From assembly GCA_003223245.1 (NCBI GenBank), contig QHYI01000114.1, positions 62,001 to 126,000 of the forward strand: a DNA stretch of 64,000 bases, given 5' to 3'. This stretch comes from Acidobacteriota bacterium. Lineage in GTDB: Bacteria > Acidobacteriota > Terriglobia > Acidiferrales > UBA7541. Within the stretch, counting starts at the first letter, position 1. Each line of letters opens with the position of its first letter. This document shows, piece by piece, positions 9,813 through 19,698 of the stretch. The notes beneath the pieces were generated by a model, which saw only the letters and a program-made list of their open reading frames with translations, did not search any database and was not told the origin of the DNA. Both the position numbers and the translations under genes were made by a program.

Positions 9813-10592
9813 GTGAAGACCTGCCAGATTGTCGAGCTCGGAATGATTGGCTACGCGGAAGCCTGCGCGTTACAGAAGCGCATTGTTGCCGCGCGAAAGG
9901 CAGACGCTATCGAAGATGTTCTCCTCCTTTGCGAACATCCCCATGTCATTACCCAGGGCCGAAATGGAAAACGCGAGCACCTGCTCGTGAGCGAGCACGT
10001 TCTGCGACAAAAAGGCGTGGAATTCCATGAGACCAGTCGTGGCGGCGATATCACCTATCATGGTCCGGGCCAGATTGTGGGCTATCCCATCCTGGACCTC
10101 GGTGCAATCCGGCGAGACGTGGTTTGGTACGTACGCATGTTGGAAGAAGGCATGATTCGCGCTACGGCCGAATTTGGGATTGTTGCGTCTCGCGAGCCGG
10201 GGAAGACGGGAGTCTGGGTGAAGGGCGGTTCTTTCACGAGTCATGAGTCAGCAGTCACCAGTCACCTTGCGCCAGTCACAGTTACCCGCGAAGCGGAAAA
10301 ATTGGGCGCCATCGGCGTGCACATCAGCCGCTGGGTCACTTCGCACGGATTCGCGTATAACGTTTCAACGGATTTGCGGTTTTTTGACTTGATCGTGCCG
10401 TGCGGGATTGCGGATCGCAAAGCCACGTCTCTGGAAAAATTGCTCGGGCGTACGGTGGAAAAATCGGAAGTCGCGCTGCGGTTGGCAAAGCATCTGGGAG
10501 AATTGTTCGGCCTGGAGCTACGGGAAACTTCGAAAGAAGAGTTTCTTCAGAAACTCGAGCGCGCCGAGCAGGTAGTCGCCGTTGAGGCATAA
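9813..10592 (+). CDS. lipB: Octanoyltransferase LipB
   Basis: EHPHVITQGRNGKREHLL, ETSRGGDITYHGPGQIVGYPI, LGAIGVHISRWVTSHGFAYNV. Confidence 0.93.
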   Translation: MKTCQIVELGMIGYAEACALQKRIVAARKADAIEDVLLLCEHPHVITQGRNGKREHLLVSEHVLRQKGVEFHETSRGGDITYHGPGQIVGYPILDLGAIRRDVVWYVRMLEEGMIRATAEFGIVASREPGKTGVWVKGGSFTSHESAVTSHLAPVTVTREAEKLGAIGVHISRWVTSHGFAYNVSTDLRFFDLIVPCGIADRKATSLEKLLGRTVEKSEVALRLAKHLGELFGLELRETSKEEFLQKLERAEQVVAVEA

Positions 10593-10595
10593 GAA

Positions 10596-11876
10596 ATGGG
10601 AGCAGCAATGACAAAAGCGATGCCCCGGGAATTGACGCGGCAGCAGTATCTGGACCTGTATTACTACATGCGGCTGAACCGCACCGTGGAAGAGACCATG
10701 GTGAAGCTCTTCCGGCAGAACAAAATTGTCGGAGGGCTTTATTCCAGCCTCGGGCAAGAAGCGATTTCAGTTGGGAGCTGCTACGCGCTGGACAAAAAAG
10801 ACTGGATCGCTCCCATGATACGCAATATCGGGGCGCTTCTGGTGAAAGGCGTGCCGCCGCGCGACATTTTCATGCAGCACATGGCGAAGTACGATTCGCC
10901 AACCAAGGGCAGAGACGGCACGAGCCACTTCGGGGATTTGGACAATTTGCACATCGTTTCGCCGATTTCCATGCTTGGCGATTTAATTCCGGTAATGGCC
11001 GGCGTAGCCATTGGGGGACGCTACCTCGGACAAAAGATTGTGACCATGACCTGGATCGGTGACGGCGGCAGCTCCACGGGCGTGTTTCACGAAGGGTTGA
11101 ACTTCGCGGCCACCCAGAAAGCGCCTTTTGTGCTGATTCTCGAAAATAATCTTTGGGCGTACTCGACGCCGGTGCGGCGGCAGGTGCCGCTCGAGAATTT
11201 GGCCGATCGCGCCAGGGCCTACGGCATCGACAGCTATATTGTGGATGGCAATAACGTCGTGGCCGTTTACAACACGGCGCGTGAAGCGGTCGAGCGGGCG
11301 CGCGCCGGCGAAGGCCCGATCTTGATTGAAGCCAAGACGTTTCGTCGTTTGGGCCATGCACAGCACGATCCGGCGGAATACGTTCCGAAAGAGATGCGCG
11401 CGTACTGGGAAGCGCGCGACCCAATTGCTTTGTATGAGAAGTTCTTGACGGCGGAAAAGCTTCTCGACGCAGCCGGTAAAAAGGAAATCGACGAAAGGCT
11501 GGATACGCTGCTCACGGCGGAACGCGAGTTCGCCGAGAACTCGCCAATGCCACCCCCAGAATTTGCCGAAGGAGGCATCTACTGCACGGGCGACGATTGC
11601 CACAAGATTCGGGCCAAGTGGGAGCGGGCCATCGCCGAGGTGACGCCGCCGAAATCCAGCGTCAAGCCGGTGTGGACCGTTCCTGGCTTTGGTTCCGGCA
11701 AGGGCTCGGGAGGCGCGGGCGCACCGATCCATTTTGGCGACACCCCGGCGCCAGCCATCATGGAGAAAGCCGGAGAGAACGGCCGCCGCGCGAAGCCAGC
11801 AAAGACGACGGGTAAGAACGCAACAAAGAAAGCGATGAAGGCGGCAGCGGGCGCTTCGCGAAAGGCGCGGAGGTAG
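10596..11876 (+). CDS. 2-oxoacid (pyruvate/branched-chain) dehydrogenase E1 alpha subunit
   Basis: GDGGSSTGVFHEGLNFAATQKAPFVLILENN ThDP motif; in cluster with E1b/E2/E3; Lys-rich C-terminal tail. Confidence 0.92.
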   Translation: MGAAMTKAMPRELTRQQYLDLYYYMRLNRTVEETMVKLFRQNKIVGGLYSSLGQEAISVGSCYALDKKDWIAPMIRNIGALLVKGVPPRDIFMQHMAKYDSPTKGRDGTSHFGDLDNLHIVSPISMLGDLIPVMAGVAIGGRYLGQKIVTMTWIGDGGSSTGVFHEGLNFAATQKAPFVLILENNLWAYSTPVRRQVPLENLADRARAYGIDSYIVDGNNVVAVYNTAREAVERARAGEGPILIEAKTFRRLGHAQHDPAEYVPKEMRAYWEARDPIALYEKFLTAEKLLDAAGKKEIDERLDTLLTAEREFAENSPMPPPEFAEGGIYCTGDDCHKIRAKWERAIAEVTPPKSSVKPVWTVPGFGSGKGSGGAGAPIHFGDTPAPAIMEKAGENGRRAKPAKTTGKNATKKAMKAAAGASRKARR

Positions 11877-11878
11877 TC

Positions 11879-12898
11879 ATGGCGGGCGGGAACGGAGCTC
11901 CGACAAACGGATCCGCAACCGGCGGAACGCAAATCACATTTCTCGAAGCCATCCGGCAAGCCATGTTCGAGGAGATGGAGCGCGACCCCACGGTTTTGCT
12001 GATCGGTGAGGACGTGGGCGTTTACGGCGGTGCTTTTAAGACGAGTGAAGGGCTGCTCGAACGCTTTGGGTGGGAGCGCGTGATCGACACACCGATCAGC
12101 GAGAGCGCCATTGTTGGTGCGGCTTGCGGGATGAGCTATCTCGGTCTGCGGCCCATCTGCGAGATGCAATTCATCGATTTCATCGTGTGCGCCTTCAACC
12201 AGATCACCAATTTTGTGGCCAAGGGGCACTATCTCTGGAACGCACCTGCGCCCATGGTGATTCGCGGGCCCTCCGGCGGCGGCGTGCACGGCGGGCCGTT
12301 CCATTCCGCGAATCCGGAAATGTATTTTGTGCACACGCCGGGCTTAAAGGTGATTTATCCGTCGACGCCGTACGATGCCAAGGGACTGCTGAAAGCCGCA
12401 GTGCGCGACAATAATCCCGTGCTGTTTTTCGAGCACAAGTTTCTCTACCGGCGCATCAAGGGAGACGTTCCGGCGGAGGACTACACGGTTCCCATCGGCA
12501 AAGCCGTAGTGCGCCGTGAGGGCCAGCACCTGACGATTCTCTCGTACGCGGCGATGATGCACAGTTCTCTCGAAGCAGCCGATGGCTTGGCAAAGGAAGG
12601 GATCGAGGCGGAAGTGATCGATTTACGAACGCTGTTGCCGCTCGACGAACAGACCATCGTCAATTCGGTGAAGAAGACCAATAAGTGCCTGGTCGTCCAT
12701 GAAGATACGAAGACCGGCGGAATCGCCGGGGAGATTGCGGCCATCCTTTTCGAAAAAGCGTTCCAGGATCTCGATGGGCCACTGGTGCGGGTGACTGCGC
12801 TGGACACCCCGGTACCGTATGCGCCGACGCTGGAGGAGTATTTTCTACCTAACGCCAGGAAGGTTTTCACCGCTGCGAAGGAGTTGGCGCGTTATTAG
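11879..12898 (+). CDS. 2-oxoacid dehydrogenase E1 beta subunit
   Basis: EAIRQAMFEEMERDPTVLLIGEDVGVYGGAFK; transketolase C-terminal domain. Confidence 0.93.
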   Translation: MAGGNGAPTNGSATGGTQITFLEAIRQAMFEEMERDPTVLLIGEDVGVYGGAFKTSEGLLERFGWERVIDTPISESAIVGAACGMSYLGLRPICEMQFIDFIVCAFNQITNFVAKGHYLWNAPAPMVIRGPSGGGVHGGPFHSANPEMYFVHTPGLKVIYPSTPYDAKGLLKAAVRDNNPVLFFEHKFLYRRIKGDVPAEDYTVPIGKAVVRREGQHLTILSYAAMMHSSLEAADGLAKEGIEAEVIDLRTLLPLDEQTIVNSVKKTNKCLVVHEDTKTGGIAGEIAAILFEKAFQDLDGPLVRVTALDTPVPYAPTLEEYFLPNARKVFTAAKELARY

Positions 12899-12995
12899 GG
12901 TAGGGGAATTGCAAAAAACCAAGGTTTGGCGGAAAGCACTCAAAAACATCGTGAGCTATAATTTTAGGTTTGGAACAACACCACAGGAGTAAGCC

Positions 12996-14408
12996 ATGGC
13001 CGTTGACATCGTGATGCCCCAGATGGGCGAAAGCATTTTCGAGGGAACGATTACTAAGTGGCTCAAGAAACCCGGCGACAAGGTCGAGCGCGATGAGCCG
13101 CTGTTTGAAATTTCTACTGACAAAGTGGATGCGGAAATTCCGTCGCCTTCGGCAGGCGTGCTGAAGGAAATCAAGGTCGGAGAAGGCCAGACCGTGCCGA
13201 TCCAGACCGTCGTTGGCGTGATTGATGCTGCAGGTTCGGCGGCTGCCGCTGCGGGAGCGCCCGCCCCGGCTCCGGCGAAGGCTCAAGCTCCTGCGCCGAT
13301 GAGAGCTCCTGCAGCGGCCGCGCCTCCCCCAGCGCCAGCAGCTGCTCCACGACCCGCGGCTCCGGCTCCCGTGGCGGTAGCTAACCGGGCGGCCTCTCCG
13401 CCGAGTTCTCCTGCGAGTGGGCGCGTTCACAGTTCGCCGCTGGTACGCCGCATGGCCAAAGAACACGGTATTGACCTCGCGACGGTACAAGGGACCGGCG
13501 CGGGCGGGCGCATCAGCAAGCAGGACATCGAAGCCGTGATCGCGGCAGCGGGAGGAGCGCCCGCTACGGCTCCGTCCGTAGTTTCCATCCCATCGGCGCG
13601 GCCCGTTCTGGTATCGCCGGCATCGGCCCCAACTCCAGTCGCGGCTCCCGGAGCGCCCGGGGCGCAAGTTCATATCGCGCTCGAAACGGCTGTGCCACGC
13701 GAGAGGATTTACTTTGGCAATTACGAAGTCCAGACGATGAGCACCATGCGCCAAAGAATCGCCGAGCACATGGTGGCATCCAAGCGCGTTTCGGCGCATG
13801 TGTATTCGGTCGATGAAATTGACATGACGAAAATCGCCGTTTTGCGCGCCAAGTCGAAAGACGAATTCGAAAGGCGTTATCAGACCAAGCTGACCTTTAT
13901 GCCCTTTTTCGTAAAAGCGGCGGTGGAGGGCTTGCGCGCGTTCCCCACGCTGAACGCTTCGCTTGACGGCACGAACCTGGTCATCCACAAGGACATCAAT
14001 ATGGGCATTGCCGTCGCCCTGGAATGGGGCCTGATCGTTCCGGTGGTGAAAAACGCCGACGAGAAGAATCTGCTGGGCATCCAGCGTGCGATGAACGACC
14101 TGGCGGAACGCGCCCGCTCGAAGAAATTGAAGCCCGAGGAAGTGCAGGAGAGCACCTTCTCCATCACCAACCCGGGGGTTTTCGGCGGGCTGTTTGGATT
14201 GCCCGTCATCAGCCAACCGAATGTGGGTATTCTCGGCTTGGGCGCGATTGAGAAACGTCCCGTGGTGGTGGACGACGCGATCGCCATTCGGTCGATGTGC
14301 TACGTCACGTTGAGCTACGACCATCGTGTGGTAGACGGCGCCATCGCTCACCAGTTCCTGCGCAAGGTCAAGGAGACCCTGGAGAATTGGTCGGAACCGG
14401 TACTATAG
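12996..14408 (+). CDS. Dihydrolipoamide acyltransferase (E2)
   Basis: Lipoyl domain (FEISTDKVDAEIPSP), Ala/Pro linker, E3-binding domain, catalytic SYDHRVVDGA. Confidence 0.94.
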   Translation: MAVDIVMPQMGESIFEGTITKWLKKPGDKVERDEPLFEISTDKVDAEIPSPSAGVLKEIKVGEGQTVPIQTVVGVIDAAGSAAAAAGAPAPAPAKAQAPAPMRAPAAAAPPPAPAAAPRPAAPAPVAVANRAASPPSSPASGRVHSSPLVRRMAKEHGIDLATVQGTGAGGRISKQDIEAVIAAAGGAPATAPSVVSIPSARPVLVSPASAPTPVAAPGAPGAQVHIALETAVPRERIYFGNYEVQTMSTMRQRIAEHMVASKRVSAHVYSVDEIDMTKIAVLRAKSKDEFERRYQTKLTFMPFFVKAAVEGLRAFPTLNASLDGTNLVIHKDINMGIAVALEWGLIVPVVKNADEKNLLGIQRAMNDLAERARSKKLKPEEVQESTFSITNPGVFGGLFGLPVISQPNVGILGLGAIEKRPVVVDDAIAIRSMCYVTLSYDHRVVDGAIAHQFLRKVKETLENWSEPVL

Positions 14409-14706
14409 GCGGCAGGCCGTGACTCGGGAAAACCAAGGAGCCGCAAACCTAACCTAAAGGGGCGGCCCTTGACTGCTCGACCTCCAACAAACCGTGGTCA
14501 ATAATCGCGAGATATGCGATCTTGCGACGACTGTCCGGAATTGGGACGAGCGTTCCCGCAAACGGCCAACTGCTGTTCCTTCCAGGAATTGAATCTCGCC
14601 GCAGGTGGTTCAATCGAAACAGGTTAAAGCGATCTATCGCCTGGCGCACTTCCTGCGTCTAATGGGCAAGCCTTGCGAATGAGACTGACTCGCCAGCGCT
14701 TGTGGG

Positions 14707-15957
14707 GTGAGAGCAATGGTAGCAACCGAGACGGCCAAGGAATGTGAAACGAAGCAGCGGCGAATTCTTATTGCCGACGACCAGAAGGATGTGCTGGACG
14801 CCCTGCAACTGCTGCTCAAGGGACGCGGATACGGCCTCGAAACCGCGAGTACGCCCGCAGATCTGCTTGCGGCTCTGGCACAGCGCGAATTTGATCTTGT
14901 GCTCATGGATCTGAATTATGCGCGGGACACGACCTCGGGAGAGGAGGGGCTGGACGTGCTCGGCCACCTGCGGGAGATGCCGGACGCGCCGCCGGTGGTG
15001 GCCATGACGGGTTGGGCCACCGTCGGCTTGGCCGTCGCGGCCATGCAGTACGGCGTGAGCGATTTTATCGAAAAGCCCTGGAGCAATGCGCGTCTACTGG
15101 ACATCGTGGAAAAGCAGATTTGCTTGGGCCAACAACGCCGGGAATCGCGGCGGCGAGCCAACCAGGAGAAGCAGGCCCGGGACGAAGCCATCGTTCACCT
15201 TCAGGAACAGGAACGCGAGATCGCCGAAGCCAAATCGATCCAGGAAAAACTTCTGCCTCGTGAAATTCCTCAAATGGCCGGATACGAAATTGCCAGCTCG
15301 TGGCAGTCGGCCGGGGCTGTAGGCGGAGATTATTTCGATGTGCTGCCATTGAGCGAAGATATGCTAGGCCTGTGCATTGCGGACGTGGCTGGGAAGGGAA
15401 TTCCGGCAGCGCTGCTGATGTCTAACCTGCAGGCGGCCGTCCGTGGACTTTCCTCGCCATCCCTGGACCCTGACGTTGTGTGCAGCCGTCTGAATGCTCT
15501 GGTGTGGAGGAACACGCATAGCGACCGTTTCGTCACTTTTTTCTACGCGCAACTGGATGGCCGGGCTCGGCTCCTCCGCTACGCCAACGCCGGCCACAAT
15601 GCGCCTTTTGTCGTGCATGCGGATGGTTCGCACGAGCGCTTGCGCGAAGGCGGGGGAGTTCTCGGCGTTTTCGGGGAGCAAAGCTACGAACCGGGGAGAA
15701 TCCAACTCGTACCGGGCGATCGTGTGGTTCTGTTTACCGACGGTGTGACGGAAGCATGCAACCCCGATGGTGAGGAGTTTGGTGAGGCGCGGTTGTTGGC
15801 ACTGCTCGAAGAACACCGCGCGCTGCCCGCGAGTGCGATACAAGAAAAAATTGTTGCCGCGATTTCGGAGTTCAGCGCCGGGCACCGGACCGACGACGCA
15901 ACGTTGCTGGTTCTCGCGATTAAATGGGACGAGACAGTAGAAAAGGGATTCTGCTAA
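14707..15957 (+). CDS. Response regulator (REC) fused to SpoIIE/PP2C phosphatase
   Basis: RILIADDQKDVLDALQLLLKGRGY; ASSWQSAGAVGGDYFDVLPLSEDMLGLCIADVAGKGIPAALLMSNLQAAVR. Confidence 0.92.
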   Translation: MRAMVATETAKECETKQRRILIADDQKDVLDALQLLLKGRGYGLETASTPADLLAALAQREFDLVLMDLNYARDTTSGEEGLDVLGHLREMPDAPPVVAMTGWATVGLAVAAMQYGVSDFIEKPWSNARLLDIVEKQICLGQQRRESRRRANQEKQARDEAIVHLQEQEREIAEAKSIQEKLLPREIPQMAGYEIASSWQSAGAVGGDYFDVLPLSEDMLGLCIADVAGKGIPAALLMSNLQAAVRGLSSPSLDPDVVCSRLNALVWRNTHSDRFVTFFYAQLDGRARLLRYANAGHNAPFVVHADGSHERLREGGGVLGVFGEQSYEPGRIQLVPGDRVVLFTDGVTEACNPDGEEFGEARLLALLEEHRALPASAIQEKIVAAISEFSAGHRTDDATLLVLAIKWDETVEKGFC

Positions 15958-15960
15958 AGA

Positions 15961-15988
15961 AGAGAGCCGGGACTTCTTCCGGCTCTCT
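15961..15988 (+). terminator. Hairpin downstream of REC-PP2C gene
   Basis: AGAGAGCCGG / CCGGCTCTCT perfect 10-bp stem. Confidence 0.6.
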
Positions 15989-16018
15989 CGAAGTCACTCT
16001 TTTTGGTGGCGAAAGCCC

Positions 16019-16339
16019 TTAGCGTCTCTTTTTCTTCTTTGCAGCCTTCCGCGCCGGCTTTTTCGCGGCCTTCTTTTTGGCTTTAGCCTTTTTCTTAGGC
16101 GCGGCCTTCTTCGCCGCTGCTTTCTTCGGCGTCGGCCGGGCCGCAGGCGCAGGCCTCGGCGCTGGAGCTTCTTCTTCCGGGTCCTCGCCTACGATCGCCA
16201 TTTCCTCTTCCTCGGTCTCCACCATCTCCTGCGACTCGCCGCCCAGCTCCTCGTCGTCTTCCAGCCGTGACAGCTCGTTGTCGTCTTCAAAGTTGTCTTT
16301 CTCAAAATCCATTCCGTCCTCCCCTGGGGGAAATCTCAC
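16019..16339 (-). CDS. Bipartite acidic N-terminus / lysine-alanine-rich (histone H1-like) C-terminus protein
   Basis: Acidic N-term (FEDDNELSRLEDDEELGG) then KKAAAKKAAPKKKAKAKKKAAKKPARKAAKKKKRR. Confidence 0.7.
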   Translation of the reverse strand: MRFPPGEDGMDFEKDNFEDDNELSRLEDDEELGGESQEMVETEEEEMAIVGEDPEEEAPAPRPAPAARPTPKKAAAKKAAPKKKAKAKKKAAKKPARKAAKKKKRR

Positions 16340-16568
16340 AACCCCGTTGATCCACGGATCGATATTTTTTTGCTGTTTTGGCCGGAGTTCTCGAAGGACA
16401 CCCCGTCCCCGCGCCGTTGTTTGTTATCGCACTCGCTGGGCGTTGTCAAGTAGTCTCGGACGTTCAGCGCAAAAGATTTCTCCGCGTGACGAATGTGGGC
16501 ATTCTTCCCAGACGTGGCAACGGATGGTCTCGCGTCAGCGACCATGTAAGTTGTTGTAAATAAATTAC

Positions 16569-18386
16569 TTATTGTGACATGGTGGCAGCCGCAGCGCTGG
16601 CGGCCTTCGGCGAAGTGGAAACCGCCGTTTTCTTCTTGGCGTGCGGCCTTAGGCGCCTCCGGGCGGTTTCCGGCGCGATGGTGTAAATGCGCAACACCAT
16701 GCCGCGGCTTACGCGGCTAGATCTCAGCCGGTTCCATCTCCGTACGTCTTCCGGATTCACGTTAAAGCGGTCTGCGATTCCCGCAAGGGTGTCGCCGCGC
16801 CGCACCCGGTAACTCACCAGCAGGCGCTTGGTTTCCGACGGCCGTTGCGTTGCGGGAATCGTCAGCTTCGTTCCGGGCTCCAACACCGCCGTGCGGTCCA
16901 TGTTGTTGGCCTCGGCGATGGCTGTGGGCGTCACGCGGTATTTTTTCGCGATCGAAGCGAGCGTGTCGCCGGGTTCCACGCGATGGCGCCGCCAGCTGAT
17001 CCACTTGTCCGGCGGGATGGCGGCGATTTCCCTGGTGAATTTTTCGCCCGTGCCTTGCGGAAGGTGCAGTTCGAATGAGGGATCGTCCGGCGTGGCCATG
17101 CGCAACAGCGAAGGATTTAAAGCGCGCAGAGTCTCCACGTCTACGTCGATGGATTCCGCGGCCAGCCGCAGGTCGATCGGGCGGCCCGGTTTAACGACGT
17201 CGGTAGGAACCGGTGTTTCCGGGTCCGCCAAGATGTTGTAATGCGCCGCATCTTTGGCGATCAGCGTCAGCGCGATGATGATCGGCACGTAGTTTTTTGT
17301 TTCGCGCGGCAGGACTTTGCGCTTATAGAGCTCCCAGAAGTCTGCGTACCCCGTGCGTTCGATGGCTTTTTGCACGTTGCCGGGGCCGCAGTTGTACGCG
17401 GCCATGGCCAGATACCAGTCGCCGAAAAGTCCGTAGAGGTCGCGCAGATGCTGTGCTGCCGCGTGTGTGGCTTTTTCCGGATCCTGCCGCTCATCGATCC
17501 ACCAGGAGTGCCGCAAACCGTACTGCTGACCGCGATAGGCTACAAATTGCCAGATGCCGCGCGCGCCCGCGCGCGAAAGCGCCAGCGGCTGGAAAGCGCT
17601 TTCCGCTTGCGCCAGGTAAATCAAATCCTGCGGCAGACCTTCTTCCTTCAAAACGCGCGAAATCATATCGCGGTAACGTCCAGCGCGCCGCAGACCGGTT
17701 TCCACGATGTCGCGTCCCTTGGGCGTTTGAAAAAAATTGAGAAACTGGAGTACCTCATCGTTTACCGTCAGGGGCAGATCGTGGGACACGCTCTTTGCTG
17801 CTTCTTCGGCGCGCTCTTTCAGCCGGGGATCGGCAGGAAGCGCCACTGCCGCCACTTCGTCAATCGGCGCGGGAACCGCAGCCGCCTCGGTGAAGCCTTC
17901 GCCGCCGCGGAACGCCTGTAGCTCGTAGGCGTACACCGAATCCACGACATGATGGAACAATGCGCTGAGCGCAGGATCGCCGTCCGGATCGTAGCCGCTT
18001 TCGAGCATCCAATCCACCGCGTCATCAAAGTCCTTGCGCGCGGCTTCCAGGTGTCCAGCCTTGAAATTGTTTTCGCCGGAGGCGAACTTCTCCTGCACCC
18101 TCTGGATTAGGAAGGCCCTCCCTTCCTGAACGGCCGGCAGCAGGGACACCGGTAGCGGGCGTTTAGGATCGGTCAGCGGCAAAGGCGCCAGCGAAGGCGG
18201 AGCGAGTTGCGCTGCTTGCGGGGCCGGGCGCGGTGCATCCGCAGCACGGGCTGAACGAACGCCGGTTTCTGGAATATGCGTCGCGGGCATGTGAGCTTGG
18301 ACCGGCCTTTTGGCGGAGTCCTCACAGCCGCAACCCATCGTTGCCAACACCATTGCGCTTACTGCCAAGAGCACCCGTGGTTTCAT
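16569..18386 (-). CDS. MltD-like lytic murein transglycosylase with LysM domains
   Basis: SLT motif (AQAESAFQPLALSRAGARGIWQFV..AMAAYNCGPGNVQKAI), two LysM repeats. Confidence 0.92.
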   Translation of the reverse strand: MKPRVLLAVSAMVLATMGCGCEDSAKRPVQAHMPATHIPETGVRSARAADAPRPAPQAAQLAPPSLAPLPLTDPKRPLPVSLLPAVQEGRAFLIQRVQEKFASGENNFKAGHLEAARKDFDDAVDWMLESGYDPDGDPALSALFHHVVDSVYAYELQAFRGGEGFTEAAAVPAPIDEVAAVALPADPRLKERAEEAAKSVSHDLPLTVNDEVLQFLNFFQTPKGRDIVETGLRRAGRYRDMISRVLKEEGLPQDLIYLAQAESAFQPLALSRAGARGIWQFVAYRGQQYGLRHSWWIDERQDPEKATHAAAQHLRDLYGLFGDWYLAMAAYNCGPGNVQKAIERTGYADFWELYKRKVLPRETKNYVPIIIALTLIAKDAAHYNILADPETPVPTDVVKPGRPIDLRLAAESIDVDVETLRALNPSLLRMATPDDPSFELHLPQGTGEKFTREIAAIPPDKWISWRRHRVEPGDTLASIAKKYRVTPTAIAEANNMDRTAVLEPGTKLTIPATQRPSETKRLLVSYRVRRGDTLAGIADRFNVNPEDVRRWNRLRSSRVSRGMVLRIYTIAPETARRRLRPHAKKKTAVSTSPKAASAAAATMSQ

Positions 18387-18526
18387 TCCTATTATGGTAG
18401 AAAGCGGGTCGCGTTCAGGTCAACGCTTCTTGTCGGGTGAGGTGCCAACTCTCTTAACACGGTTCAGACCGTCCCGTCCGGCGCCCGTCCCATTCTTGCG
18501 ATACACTCCCGTTCCGAGGTGATTCC

Positions 18527-19672
18527 ATGCACACCCGTCAGTCACGAACGCGTAGGAAGACTTGTTGGAAGTACGCCATCTGCCTGTCTTTCTTGATTTT
18601 CTGCAGGGTCTCCCTTGCGGCACAGGAAAAAAGCTTTCCGAAAGAAAAACGCTTAGCGCTCGAAAAAGCCGTCGCCAGCTTCATGGCCACAAACAACATC
18701 CCCGGGCTTTCCGCAGCGCTTGTACTGGATGGTGAGCCTCGTTGGTCTCAGGGATTTGGCATGGCGGACTTGGAGAATTCTTCTCCTGCAACTTCCTCGA
18801 CTCTTTTCCGGCTGGGCTCTATTTCAAAACCCATCTCCGCGACGGCGGTGCTGCAGCTTTGGGAGCGCGGCAAGCTGGACCTGGATGCTCCGGTGCAGAA
18901 ATATTGTCCGGCGTTCCCGCAAAAGGAGTGGCCTATCACCACGCGGGAATTGCTTGGGCACCTTGGCGGTATCCGCCACTACAACCCGGACGGGAAAGGC
19001 GACGTTCCCGAAGACAGCGCGCGGCATTTCGCGAGCGTCGAGGAGTCGCTTCAACTTTTTGCCAATGATCCTCTGGTAGAGAAGCCCGGCACGAAGTTCC
19101 ACTATTCGACCTACGGATACACTCTGGTCGGCTGTGTTCTGGAGGGTGCCGCCGCGGGAAAATTCATCGACTTTCTGGGGAAGAATGTTTTTGCGCCTGC
19201 GGGAATGGAGCAAACGCGCGACGATGATTTTTTCGCGATTATTCCTCACCGTACGCGCTGGTATCACAAAGACAAAGGCGGCATGGTCCGCAACGCCGGA
19301 GTGCTTGACTCCAGCTACAAGATTCCCGGCGGCGGCATTATCTCTTCCGCTGACGACATGGCCGATTTCGAGGCGGCCATGCTCGCCGACAAACTTCTGA
19401 AGCGCGGCACACAAGATCTTATGTGGACGTCCCTCAAGACGGCGGATGGAAAAGAAACCGGCTATGGCCTCGGCTGGGGAGTCATGGACAAGTTTGGTTT
19501 GCACATTCTGGCGCACACGGGCGGCCAACAGGGAACCAGCACGGCTTTTGCCGTCGTTCCGTCCAGAAATGCGGGAGTAGTTGTGCTCTGCAACCTGGAC
19601 GACGTAGAGGTGAACCAGCTTGCCATGCAAATCCTGCGCATGGCTCTCGACGTTCCTGACGGCATCCCATAA
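18527..19672 (+). CDS. Secreted beta-lactamase-family serine hydrolase (class C/penicillin-binding-like)
   Basis: Signal peptide; FRLGSISKPISATAVLQLWERGKLDLDAPV (SxSK), YSTYGYTLVG, HTGGQQGTS. Confidence 0.9.
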   Translation: MHTRQSRTRRKTCWKYAICLSFLIFCRVSLAAQEKSFPKEKRLALEKAVASFMATNNIPGLSAALVLDGEPRWSQGFGMADLENSSPATSSTLFRLGSISKPISATAVLQLWERGKLDLDAPVQKYCPAFPQKEWPITTRELLGHLGGIRHYNPDGKGDVPEDSARHFASVEESLQLFANDPLVEKPGTKFHYSTYGYTLVGCVLEGAAAGKFIDFLGKNVFAPAGMEQTRDDDFFAIIPHRTRWYHKDKGGMVRNAGVLDSSYKIPGGGIISSADDMADFEAAMLADKLLKRGTQDLMWTSLKTADGKETGYGLGWGVMDKFGLHILAHTGGQQGTSTAFAVVPSRNAGVVVLCNLDDVEVNQLAMQILRMALDVPDGIP

Positions 19673-19698
19673 CAGCTACTCCACTTCGGTCGGCGGCG

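Noticed and set aside
12867-14351. 494-aa minus-strand ORF
   Set aside because: Antisense to E2; low-complexity Arg/Ser translation with no recognisable domain.
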